43,175 nucleotides of DNA from a virus: IMG/VR virus record IMGVR_UViG_3300047564_003491, positions 1 through 43,175 of that record; one strand, written 5' to 3'. The notes under the pieces are model-generated. The model did not search any database and was not told the origin of the DNA. It saw only the letters and a list, made by a program, of their open reading frames with translations. The position numbers and the translations under genes are program-made. Shown here one piece after another: positions 34,684 to 41,866 of the stretch (the stretch's first letter is position 1; each line of letters begins with the position of its first letter).

Positions 34684-34791
34684 CGGCACAGCCAAAGGAG
34701 ACGAGGCGCAGCCAGTGCTACAGGCTCTCTCTTCACTTGTAAAAAGGTTGCGGCACAGCCGCGAGTTGCGATTAACGGACTCGGCACAGCC
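34684..34791 (-). promoter_or_regulatory. Capsid gene leader with three GGCTGTGCCG repeats
   Basis: The 195-nt leader between the upstream terminator and the capsid ATG contains GGCTGTGCCG exactly at 34684-34693, 34751-34760 and 34782-34791, plus a degenerate copy (GGCTGCGCC) at 34706-34714. Each can form a GGC-TGT-GCC hairpin. The last two sit in an imperfect direct repeat starting TTAATCGC. The same core lies in the tail tube leader. A regulatory role is inferred. Confidence 0.6.
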
Positions 34792-34835
34792 GGTCGCGGA
34801 ATCGCGATTAATTGCATACTAGCAACAGTTCGCAC

Positions 34836-34863
34836 AAAAAAGCCCCCCAGAAAACCTGGGAGG
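34836..34863 (-). terminator. Intrinsic terminator upstream of the capsid leader
   Basis: The minus strand has GCCTCCCAG-GTTT-TCTGGGGGGC (9-bp stem, one G-U) followed by TTTTTT. It ends the transcript of the 96-aa gene. Confidence 0.92.
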
Positions 34864-34885
34864 CAAGAAATAGCCCAGAAATGAC

Positions 34886-35176
34886 TCAGGGGGTAACATC
34901 CAGAGTCCAGCCTTTGCCAGTAGCAACCAGTTTTTCGCCAGCGGTGACAGTTGCATTACCAGTGGTACCACTGATGTCCAGGGTCTGAGTGCCGGTAACA
35001 GTAGGCAGATCGGCAAACAGCTCAACCAGGTTGGTGCGAGTAAAAGCAGCAGGAATCACGTAGATACTGCCACTGGCCATGCCAGCATCGTAAGCGACAC
35101 GAAGAGCGGTAACGACTTCTTCAACAGCAGTGGTGATCTGCCGTCCGATGACGTTGCGATCAGTTTTGAAGGCCAT
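34886..35176 (-). CDS. Hypothetical protein upstream of capsid (96 aa)
   Basis: A 96-residue protein with an N-terminal helix (VIGRQITTAVEEVVTALRVA) and a beta-rich second half (TQTLDISGTTGNATVTAGEK, TGKGWTLDVTP). It sits just before the capsid gene with its own terminator, a common place for decoration or minor head proteins. It is preceded by TGTCTAATCT (35200-35209), also seen before the tail tube gene. The function is unknown. Confidence 0.65.
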   Translation of the reverse strand: MAFKTDRNVIGRQITTAVEEVVTALRVAYDAGMASGSIYVIPAAFTRTNLVELFADLPTVTGTQTLDISGTTGNATVTAGEKLVATGKGWTLDVTP

Positions 35177-35248
35177 GGCAAAATTGGAAACTCTATCTCA
35201 GATTAGACACTGATCAGGCTCTAGCCTTTTAGTAGCGGCTGGAGGAGC

Positions 35249-35443
35249 ATGGAACGAAGAACCTGGAATACTCCAGCCAGAGAGAACTGGAATCAACTCA
35301 TATATCAATCGCTTAAAGGAATTGACAGACACAACGAACTATATTTTAAAACAAAAAATTTATGGCATTTACGAAAAGCAGCAGAGTTGAGAAGTTACAT
35401 AAGAGAATTGAAAGACTGGATCAGGCAAAATGAAAATAATTAA
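35249..35443 (+). CDS. Lone plus-strand small protein (64 aa)
   Basis: The only convincing plus-strand gene in the window. It has a perfect GGAGG (35241-35245) followed by AGC and then ATG at 35249. The protein is basic and helical (MERRTWNTPARENWNQLIYQ, then LWHLRKAAELRSYIRELKDW), without Cys or a membrane segment, and may bind nucleic acid or be a small regulator. It is divergent from the 96-aa gene and its stop abuts the end of the convergent gene at 35444 with no gap. I recall similar WNTP-type small proteins from cyanobacterial sources but cannot name a family. Confidence 0.7.
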   Translation: MERRTWNTPARENWNQLIYQSLKGIDRHNELYFKTKNLWHLRKAAELRSYIRELKDWIRQNENN

Positions 35444-35737
35444 CTACCATTTCACCTTATGGCTCCAGTATTTTGCACTTAATTTTGTAGTGGGCTTACC
35501 TTGTGCATTATGGCGTGCATAATAACTATCACGCCTAGCTTTTTCAGCTTTAGTGCGAGGATTTGATCCCGCCCCTTCGACCCCTTGCTGCCCAAAGCGA
35601 ATTACCTTATAGGTATCGCCCTCTTTCGCAACAACAACATGCGATTTTGTTGGATGACTGGGAGTTCTTTTGGGCTTATTAACCCCAGAAACCCCAAGCT
35701 CTTTCATCTTATTTTTTACACGCTCAGGGACTGCCAT
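35444..35737 (-). CDS. Conserved small phage protein, DUF6321-like (97 aa)
   Basis: A 97-residue basic protein: MAVPERVKNKMKELGVSGVN, then KPKRTPSHPTKSHVVVAKEG and RFGQQGVEGAG, ending SYYARHNAQGK and SAKYWSHKVKW. This is a well-conserved pattern I associate with a domain of unknown function (DUF6321) in aquatic phages, next to portal, scaffold and packaging genes. It might bind DNA or a head component, unproven. The stop lies directly against the convergent plus-strand gene. Confidence 0.8.
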   Translation of the reverse strand: MAVPERVKNKMKELGVSGVNKPKRTPSHPTKSHVVVAKEGDTYKVIRFGQQGVEGAGSNPRTKAEKARRDSYYARHNAQGKPTTKLSAKYWSHKVKW

Positions 35738-35761
35738 TTCCGTAGCACAACTGCTGACAGC

Positions 35762-36025
35762 TTAGCGACGCTTTTTACGCTTGTGTTGATACTCAATTCG
35801 CTTTGAACTTGTTTTTTCTTTTTTGAACTTTCTTTTTTCTTTTTCAGAAAGTTCAGAGGCTGTTTTAGGAGTATCTGCCGACACTCGCTTACTTGGCCTG
35901 CAAGCGGGGTATCCCTTGCGCTTTTCCCCGGTTTTTCGCCCACACGGCTTGCCCGTTTTTACGTCAATCCACTCCTCAGCAAACCATCGCCCAAGCCCCC
36001 CTCGCCCACGCTTCTTTTCAGCCAT
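35762..36025 (-). CDS. Small basic phage protein, GLGRWFAEEW type (87 aa)
   Basis: An 87-residue lysine/arginine-rich protein with GLGRWFAEEWIDVKTGKPCG, then RKGYPACRPSKRVSADTPKT and a basic helix ending SKRIEYQHKRKKRR. The motif GRWF-E-W-DVKTGK-CGR, GYPACRPSKR is a family found with capsid genes in cyanophages and other aquatic phages; I associate it with an unknown-function domain. Two Cys could coordinate metal. The ATG overlaps the preceding ORF stop by 8 nt. Role unknown; DNA binding is plausible. Confidence 0.78.
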   Translation of the reverse strand: MAEKKRGRGGLGRWFAEEWIDVKTGKPCGRKTGEKRKGYPACRPSKRVSADTPKTASELSEKEKRKFKKEKTSSKRIEYQHKRKKRR

Positions 36026-36182
36026 TTGACTTCACCGTTTTATACTTGCCCCCACGAGCTTTGTATTCTTTTACGAGCCAGCCATTTGCGTAAGCGCTTG
36101 GGTACACTTTAAATTTGCGCTTAGCCTCAGCCTTAACGCGAGCGTACAAAGCTTTGTTTAGTGGCACGTTTTTGGATCTCAT
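36018..36182 (-). CDS. Small basic protein, DUF5872-like (54 aa)
   Basis: A 54-residue [23 protein letters not shown], then [20 protein letters not shown] and [14 protein letters not shown]. The block [20 protein letters not shown] is a highly conserved small family in phages and prophages; I recall the label DUF5872 but would not insist. The ATG at 36182 overlaps the upstream stop as ATGA. Its end overlaps the 87-aa gene by 8 nt, so all are coupled. Confidence 0.8.
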   Translation of the reverse strand: MRSKNVPLNKALYARVKAEAKRKFKVYPSAYANGWLVKEYKARGGKYKTVKSNG

Positions 36183-36325
36183 TTCTTGCTCTTTTTCTTT
36201 TTCTTGGATTTACCAGCACTGGAATACGCAATCGCAACAGCTTGACGTTGCGGATAACCTTCTTTGCGCAGCTTTTCAATATTTGAAGAAATCGTCTTTT
36301 GCGATTTCCCCTTCTTAAGCGGCAT
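36179..36325 (-). CDS. Small lysine-rich protein, MPLKKGKS type (48 aa)
   Basis: A 48-residue protein: [20 protein letters not shown], then [20 protein letters not shown] and a KKKKKSKK tail. The pattern MPL-KGKS-K-IS-NI--L---G-P-KQAVAIA is a widespread short phage family. A second ATG at 36328 gives one more Met. It lies just downstream of the terminator after the scaffold gene and starts the coupled set of small basic genes. Unknown role. Confidence 0.78.
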   Translation of the reverse strand: MPLKKGKSQKTISSNIEKLRKEGYPQRQAVAIAYSSAGKSKKKKKSKK

Positions 36326-36347
36326 CATCAAAAAGTAGCTACACACA

Positions 36348-36376
36348 CAATAAAGCCCCCGACCGAAGCCGAGGGC
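36348..36376 (-). terminator. Intrinsic terminator after the scaffold gene
   Basis: The minus strand has GCCCTCGGC-TTCG-GTCGGGGGC (9-bp stem with two wobble pairs, UUCG loop) followed by TTTATT. Separates portal/scaffold from the small basic genes. Confidence 0.9.
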
Positions 36377-36399
36377 CAGCAAGTGCGACGAAAGAATTG

Positions 36400-37278
36400 T
36401 CAGTCAGCAAAAACCTTCGCCATTGTCGGATCAAGTTTTCCAGCAGCACGAGCTTGATTAATCAACTGTCGCGCTTGCTCTGGTTTTTCGCTCATAAGCA
36501 TTGCCGCTTGAGTTGCATTAACAGAGCCAGTTGCAAAAGGATTATTTGTTGCAACAGGAGAACTAGAGCGACTTGGTGCAAGACCGGATCCAGTGGCCCC
36601 CGACCCATTGAAGTAAACCGAATACTCCTCGTCATCTTTCAGTTTAGAAATCGCATCACGAAGAGGAACAAGATCCTCCCCAACGCGATACATCACGGTG
36701 TCTTCGTCGTCAAGCAAGTCAAAATTCTCTCGCTCAAGCTTGAAGAGATGACTCGGGCGACGGCATTCAGCCCTGGCCAGCTCGTCAAGGATCTTCTGCT
36801 CAAGGCGTGCTGCACGACGCTGCGAGCGCTCCTCATCACGCTCTTTCGTGATCTGCTGCACCAATCGAGCCAAGTCCTTGTTCTGCTTCTCCAGGGAGGT
36901 CAGCTTGCCCTCCAGGGCTGCACTCATGGCGTCTGCCGGTGTCGGCTGCTGATTGGGCTGAGGGGGCACTGCGGGCTCCTGTGATGATTGTTCTGAGGCT
37001 TGCTGCTGAAGCTGAACCGGCGCTGGAGCCTCTGCTTCAGCAGGCGCTGGTGCTCTGAGCCCAGCAATTCGCTCAGCGATCTCCTCTTCGCTCATTTCAG
37101 GCGCAAGCTCGATACCGGCAACCTTCAAGAACGAGTCAACCGATTTCTTTTTCTTCAAATCGGCCATCAGGCCTTGCTTCGTAGCCTTTAGCTTTGAATT
37201 TTCGCTTTCAAACTTTCGGAGCTTCTCATTCAGCTCCTCTAGAGCGGCATTGGCCTCTTCGACGGTTTCAAACGTCAT
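36400..37278 (-). CDS. Capsid assembly scaffolding protein
   Basis: A 292-residue protein. The N-terminal helix ([20 protein letters not shown]), an Ala/Pro/Gln-rich linker with repeated [11 protein letters not shown], then a coiled coil ([20 protein letters not shown]) and an Asp/Glu-rich section ([20 protein letters not shown]) are typical of scaffolds. It lies between portal and capsid. The ATG at 37278 is favoured over an upstream TTG at 37302 because AGGTG sits five bases before it. No protease domain is seen. Confidence 0.78.
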   Translation of the reverse strand: MTFETVEEANAALEELNEKLRKFESENSKLKATKQGLMADLKKKKSVDSFLKVAGIELAPEMSEEEIAERIAGLRAPAPAEAEAPAPVQLQQQASEQSSQEPAVPPQPNQQPTPADAMSAALEGKLTSLEKQNKDLARLVQQITKERDEERSQRRAARLEQKILDELARAECRRPSHLFKLERENFDLLDDEDTVMYRVGEDLVPLRDAISKLKDDEEYSVYFNGSGATGSGLAPSRSSSPVATNNPFATGSVNATQAAMLMSEKPEQARQLINQARAAGKLDPTMAKVFAD

Positions 37279-37309
37279 AACACCTGAAATGGTTTGACCC
37301 AACTATACC

Positions 37310-39016
37310 TCAAGCCTCAGTTACTTCAATGCCGGATTCACCAACCTCTCTATCAGCCCCCTCGCTCAAAGGTCCATTATTATCCACTTCAACCCCAGGC
37401 CCCCCAGGCGTGAGAGAAGAAACCCCTAGATCCCTTGCCGTTTCCTGCCCGGTAAGCCCCATCGAACGCAGTGTGTCACGAATACTGAAGTTTGGAATCC
37501 CTTCAAACAATTCCCCGGCTTCAAGCATACGCATAAATAGCTCAAGTGGCATAACGTTATCTTTAAACAGCGAGCTGTACGCCATAACTTGCTGAGAGTG
37601 AAGCTTAACAGGAATAAAGTTCTTGCTAATAGAAACACGCACTTCTGAGAAATTTCTGTAAGCAGCGGCGTACAAAAGTGCTCTATTCAAAGCATCTTCC
37701 AGCGACTGTACCAAAACAGCAAGCTGCGAATCGCTTTGTGAGCGATCAAGCAGCTTCGCAAAGCCAGACTCAGCCTGTGTTTTACCAGTCGTCATTGCAA
37801 CTGCAGCAAGTCGCTCCATTGACTTTTCAAGTCGCTGCAGATTTTGAATAGTTACCCCAGCCCCCTCCATGGAAGCTGAAAGCATTGCAAATTTTGCATC
37901 AGGGCTTTGCGACGTAAGAGCACGCCCAGACCCCGCTTTTACCTCTTCATCAGGACGAACGCCTGTCATTGTTAAAATAGGCGCCGCAGTTAAGTGAATT
38001 GATTCAGCAAGATCAGCAGAAACGGCCCAATGATGAAGATTCAGGCGTGCAATATCAAGAAGCAAGGGGCGGGCACGGAAATATGCCTCTTTTTGACCCC
38101 CAAATACGGGCACAAATGGAATAAAAGGCACGGAAAGATAACTTGTGCTATCAAGCACGTACAAGTCAGTGTTACCTGGTACATTTTGCTTGATATAAGT
38201 ACGGCACCGGACACGCCTTCTTGTATTTTCCCCAACTATCATCACCTCAACAATGTCGCCAGTGGTCGAAAATTCGGTCTGTTTAATGTCGTAGACAAGA
38301 ACTGCTGGTAAAACTTCTTCAAAAAACTCATTTGAAGCACTTTGCCGACGAATTTCACTCTTGATTCGCAAGTATGTCGGGAAAGACCCAAACAGGGTCT
38401 GCCCCAAAATCTCTGCTGTATAAATATCATGCCGACACTCAAGCACCTGATCGCACTTCATCAGCACGAGGTAAGGGCGAGGATTGAGCAATTGCTCTTC
38501 ACGAGCAGAGATATTTGCGGGAATCTTTGGGTATTCAACCCAAATCGCAGCTACGCCGTTGTCAATCGCAGAAGTAAAAGTTTCCTTGCAGAAAGAAACA
38601 AGCGAATGCCCCTCAAGGTCGCAATCATCAAAGAAAGTGCCCCAATCTGCCCCAATATCCTCAGGCAGCCCAATCCCTTTCCTTAAAGCGGTACCAACAG
38701 TAAGCGAACGAAGCGAGCAATAAAACGGCTCAAAGCTACTTTGCGCCCTGGTTTTCCTTACTTGATAGCTCCCATCTTCTTCCAGGTAATCAGAGGGAAT
38801 ATATTCTTCTGTCGCCTCTGTTAAATAAAATTCTGGCAGCGTACAATATCTAATCGGGGCCAATCTTGCAAGTTGCTGCGCCTGTTCAATCGAATATTCA
38901 GCAACCCCGGTTACACCTTCAATATTTGCTTCGATTTCTGGGTGACGACGCTCAAAAGGATCCAATCCCAGTTGATCATCAGCGTTTGGGATCAGAGAGC
39001 CAGGTGTGAGTACCAC
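37310..39016 (-). CDS. Portal protein
   Basis: A 568-residue protein. Following terL, it matches the DUF4055-type portal family by pattern: FEPFYCSLRSLTVGTALRKG, DNGVAAIWVEYPKI, LLDIARLNLHHWAVSADLAE and LQRLEKSMERLAAVAMTTGK, with the ALLYAAAYRN helix towards the end. It has no membrane segment. The dodecameric portal docks terminase and connector. GTG at 39016 is used because an in-frame stop closes off upstream codons. Confidence 0.85.
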   Translation of the reverse strand: MVLTPGSLIPNADDQLGLDPFERRHPEIEANIEGVTGVAEYSIEQAQQLARLAPIRYCTLPEFYLTEATEEYIPSDYLEEDGSYQVRKTRAQSSFEPFYCSLRSLTVGTALRKGIGLPEDIGADWGTFFDDCDLEGHSLVSFCKETFTSAIDNGVAAIWVEYPKIPANISAREEQLLNPRPYLVLMKCDQVLECRHDIYTAEILGQTLFGSFPTYLRIKSEIRRQSASNEFFEEVLPAVLVYDIKQTEFSTTGDIVEVMIVGENTRRRVRCRTYIKQNVPGNTDLYVLDSTSYLSVPFIPFVPVFGGQKEAYFRARPLLLDIARLNLHHWAVSADLAESIHLTAAPILTMTGVRPDEEVKAGSGRALTSQSPDAKFAMLSASMEGAGVTIQNLQRLEKSMERLAAVAMTTGKTQAESGFAKLLDRSQSDSQLAVLVQSLEDALNRALLYAAAYRNFSEVRVSISKNFIPVKLHSQQVMAYSSLFKDNVMPLELFMRMLEAGELFEGIPNFSIRDTLRSMGLTGQETARDLGVSSLTPGGPGVEVDNNGPLSEGADREVGESGIEVTEA

Positions 39017-39136
39017 AATCGCGCTAGAATGTCTGCTTCATCGTAGCGTCAATGCGACGCAAAATCAAAAGAAGGGCAAGTGCGAGGAAGGAAATTCAGG
39101 GGGCAAATCAATAAGCCAAAAATAAATACAAGAAAA

Positions 39137-40537
39137 CTACCGCCACCTCTGCCCACGTCCTAATCCGGCTGCGGGGCGTGGCATAGATTGCCAAACCAAA
39201 TAACGCATAGCATCGCCAAAGTGCGAATAATCAACAGTACCATTTTTGCTCGGTTTTAAACTTGAATCGTACGTCCAATTTTCGCACATCTCAACAGTAT
39301 CCCCACACGTAGCAGCATTAACAAGAATCTGCTTTTTGTGTAGATAATTGTTCACCATTGCAACCGTTTCAGCAATTGGGGGATTTCTGCGATCTGCGAC
39401 AACTTTCAGCCCAGCTTCTCGCAAAATATCATGATCACTTTGCGTGGAAGACGTACTTGCGTGTGACCCCGAGCTGTCGGGGTAAACAATAATCATCCCC
39501 CTGCTTACGTGCTTGATAAATTTGCGCTTGATGTGCTCCGCGAGAGAAAAAGTGTCTCTCACAATAACTTCATCAAAAATGTGCAAAGTTTGCCCAGCGT
39601 GAGAATTGCGCATGACAGCATATACGCTTGAGCACTTCCCGATATTGAAATCCGCCCCCACCAAGACAACTTCGCCCTCCTCTGCATGAAACACTTTTGA
39701 CGCATTTGCGTCTCGATTGAACTCTGAAAATACAGTTGCTGTCTCCAGATTTGTAAAAAGCCCCCTAACATAGGCGTCAACTAAGTGAGGGGGGTACTTT
39801 TCTAACAGGTCTTCGACATATCCATCTTGCAGGAAAGGATTCTCTCTGGTATCTGCACGGTAAAGCTGCTTGTCGTCACTTTTTTCTTTCTCAAAGAAAT
39901 TCCATACAAATTTCCGCCCCTCAGGCGTGGATGCAAAGCAAATTTGAGGGCAGTTCCCCACACGAACCCGCCCCTGCAGCTTGACCAGGGCGGCCTCTGC
40001 AGTCTCCTGTTTGACCGTATCCGCCTCGTCAATGACCAGGGAAGCAGCGTTGATGCCCACCAGGCGCTCGTAGTTCAAAAGCGGCAGCAAGAGGATCTGC
40101 GTGTCGCCGTTGGGCAGCTTCAGGATGATCTCGGGCGAAGGCGCAGTACGAAATGTATGTGGTATATCGTATTTATTCATCACTTTGAACCAAGTAGGCA
40201 AAGCCACCTGCTTGATCATCGGAAATGTTGGCTCTAGGTATATATGCTGCTCCCCCTGAGAACGAAAAGCGAGCAAGATAGCTTTCACGACTGAAGCATA
40301 CGACTTACCACTTCCTAGCCCCCCGACATAAAGCACATATCTATGATCAAAATCACAAACAAAATCTCTTTGATGCGGGAGCAAGTCATCAATAATTCTT
40401 TTCTCGCACTCGTTTACATCAAAACTACTGTAATTCTTTGACTTAAACTTCTTGATCAATGTTGTGTCATGAAAAAGCCCTAGCGTCTGAAGCGCCGCTT
40501 TGTCGGCATACCTCATGCTTCGGGCTTTGGCTGGCAC
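39137..40537 (-). CDS. terL: Terminase large subunit
   Basis: A 466-residue protein. Walker A GGLGSGKS at 72-79, Walker B LVIDEAD at 167-173, coupling motif STPEG at 203-207. The nuclease domain has D296 (GADFNIG), D354 (VYPDSSG) and a C-terminal acidic site in DYSHFGDAMRYLVW at 437-449. All catalytic positions look intact. It powers DNA packaging and cuts concatemers. The start is GTG at 40537, with ATG at 40516 as an alternative. It lies 37 nt after thyX in transcription order. No small terminase subunit could be identified upstream. Confidence 0.93.
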   Translation of the reverse strand: MPAKARSMRYADKAALQTLGLFHDTTLIKKFKSKNYSSFDVNECEKRIIDDLLPHQRDFVCDFDHRYVLYVGGLGSGKSYASVVKAILLAFRSQGEQHIYLEPTFPMIKQVALPTWFKVMNKYDIPHTFRTAPSPEIILKLPNGDTQILLLPLLNYERLVGINAASLVIDEADTVKQETAEAALVKLQGRVRVGNCPQICFASTPEGRKFVWNFFEKEKSDDKQLYRADTRENPFLQDGYVEDLLEKYPPHLVDAYVRGLFTNLETATVFSEFNRDANASKVFHAEEGEVVLVGADFNIGKCSSVYAVMRNSHAGQTLHIFDEVIVRDTFSLAEHIKRKFIKHVSRGMIIVYPDSSGSHASTSSTQSDHDILREAGLKVVADRRNPPIAETVAMVNNYLHKKQILVNAATCGDTVEMCENWTYDSSLKPSKNGTVDYSHFGDAMRYLVWQSMPRPAAGLGRGQRWR

Positions 40538-40574
40538 TGTGTCAACGCTCTATTGCATCGCACTATACACGTTT

Positions 40575-41204
40575 TCAATCAACCGCAAAGGCGGCCTCAG
40601 CAATAACAGGAAACTGCTCACAAAAAATCGCAAGACAGTCTTCGGCTACAACACGATGTTCAAGCTGTGTATCCTCTGCAGTCCTCAATTGCAGATAATG
40701 CACCCAACTACGCAAAGTCCCGTGCATATAAATAGTCGTAGGCGTGCATAAAGGCAAAATACGTCTGGCCGTCTCCTTAGCCACCCCAGCAATCAACATC
40801 TCTTGATAGAGCAAGTAACAATTTCTAATTGTAACCATTACTTGCGAATCAAAACGCTTTTTCGTCTCATCATCAAGACTGTCGTCACTCGACTGATGAT
40901 TCTTCACACTCTGCTTTCGCAATACTGGAATTTCAGCAGGGGCGGTAGCAGAATATCTTGTCGAAAATTCTTGATACGAAAATGATTTATGACGAATAAT
41001 CTGAGCAGCAATATCACGCTCTGTTTCAATTTTTACGCACATTGAGGCCATTTCAAATGGGCTCCAGTGTTTATGTTTAATTAAATACTTTAAAAGTCTT
41101 GCCCCGGTATCAAAATTATCTTCATTTGATGGATTGCTCACTCTCGCCATCTTGACAATCAGCCTCTCAGCCTCAGGCGTGCAGTGAATCAATTCAACAG
41201 TCAT
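40575..41204 (-). CDS. thyX: Flavin-dependent thymidylate synthase ThyX
   Basis: A 209-residue protein. The ThyX signature RHKx7S is present as RHKSFSYQEFS (71-81), with Lys where many enzymes have Arg. The C-terminal block ARRILPLCTPTTIYMHGTLR and TQLEHRVVAE is conserved. The enzyme makes dTMP from dUMP with FAD, NADPH and methylene-THF, so it would supply thymidine for phage replication. The ATG at 41204 is preferred over an upstream frame from 41225. Common in cyanobacteria and their phages. Confidence 0.9.
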   Translation of the reverse strand: MTVELIHCTPEAERLIVKMARVSNPSNEDNFDTGARLLKYLIKHKHWSPFEMASMCVKIETERDIAAQIIRHKSFSYQEFSTRYSATAPAEIPVLRKQSVKNHQSSDDSLDDETKKRFDSQVMVTIRNCYLLYQEMLIAGVAKETARRILPLCTPTTIYMHGTLRSWVHYLQLRTAEDTQLEHRVVAEDCLAIFCEQFPVIAEAAFAVD

Positions 41205-41282
41205 TGAGCGTTTGCAGCTCTGCACAGACTAGCCTGACGGGGGGCAATCTTGCAAGTCAATATTTGTTACTGATAAGAAATA

Positions 41283-41312
41283 AGTATAATAGCTGTAGAA
41301 AAATGCAAGCAA
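41283..41312 (-). promoter_or_regulatory. Candidate minus-strand promoter for thyX
   Basis: The minus strand has TTGCTT (41312-41307), an 18-nt spacer and TATACT (41288-41283), a fair sigma-70-type promoter pointing to thyX about 80 nt downstream. It overlaps a plus-strand TATAAT at 41285-41290. Confidence 0.45.
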
Positions 41313-41490
41313 AAAAATTTTGCGATCAGAGTTATTTGTAAAAGCTTGGGGGTAGGTGAAAAATATTTTAGCGAGTAAAAATCTTTAAGTGTAATTGCTG
41401 TGGAGAATAGGTAAAAAATATTTTGGGAGGGGGGTACCGCGCTCATGCCTGCGAGGCAGGGTCGCCCCCCCCATCTAGTGGGGGGCTTTA
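41285..41490 (+). ncRNA. Candidate plus-strand small RNA with terminator
   Basis: A TATAAT at 41285-41290 (with TTGTTA 15 nt before) could start a plus-strand transcript of ~190 nt with no good ORF. It includes a CCTGC-GAG-GCAGG hairpin (41448-41460) and ends at a GCCCCCC...GGGGGGC stem with an 8-nt CCATCTAGT-type loop followed by TTTATA (41464-41490). This is inferred from signals only. Confidence 0.35.
41353..41424. repeat. Two copies of a 17-bp motif with AAAATATTTT palindrome
   Basis: TAGGTGAAAAATATTTT at 41353-41369 and TAGGTAAAAAATATTTT at 41408-41424, 55 bp apart start to start and identical at 16 of 17 bases. The core AAAATATTTT is a perfect 10-bp palindrome. Possible operator pair in the thyX upstream region. 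Confidence 0.75.
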
Positions 41491-41520
41491 TACATTGCCC
41501 CCCGGCTTAATTCTTAACTG

Positions 41521-41808
41521 TTACCTATCCAGTATTTGGCGCTGAAGCTCTCTAATAGCTTGGTGGTTTTTAGCTACAGCGACCTTCAGTGGATGCGCCA
41601 TTAGTTCAGCCTGGATGATATCCGTTCTCCCATCTTGCCATGCAAAGTAAGAATCCAGCGCTTTAAGTCTGACAGTCTCCAGACTCTCGCATCCTGCAAC
41701 GGATCGTGTGAGGATTCTCCCAGTATCTGTTAGTAGAATCTCCAACGCTCGCCAGTTGGTGCGGTTGGATTGATTGGGTCTGGCCGTGGCCTTGGTGGCT
41801 ACTTGCAT
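41521..41808 (-). CDS. Hypothetical protein (95 aa)
   Basis: A 95-residue, mostly helical protein (WRALEILLTDTGRILTRSVA, then LETVRLKALDSYFAWQDGRT). No recognised family. It is downstream of the 206-aa gene with a GC-rich stem-loop in the 58-nt gap. It is a candidate for an early or regulatory gene by position between the repeat array and the packaging genes. The sequence is less AT-rich than the flanking intergenic DNA. Confidence 0.6.
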   Translation of the reverse strand: MQVATKATARPNQSNRTNWRALEILLTDTGRILTRSVAGCESLETVRLKALDSYFAWQDGRTDIIQAELMAHPLKVAVAKNHQAIRELQRQILDR

Positions 41809-41833
41809 TGATCTATGGGGGTTGATGAGTAAC

Positions 41834-41853
41834 GGGCCCCGATAGTGGGGCCC
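41834..41853 (-). promoter_or_regulatory. GC-rich stem-loop between two hypothetical genes
   Basis: GGGCCCC, a 6-nt ACTATC-type loop and GGGGCCC form a 7-bp stem in the 58-nt gap. No T-run follows on either strand, so it is more likely an RNA processing or translation-control hairpin than a terminator. Confidence 0.5.
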
Positions 41854-41866
41854 GGATGGTTGAGGT

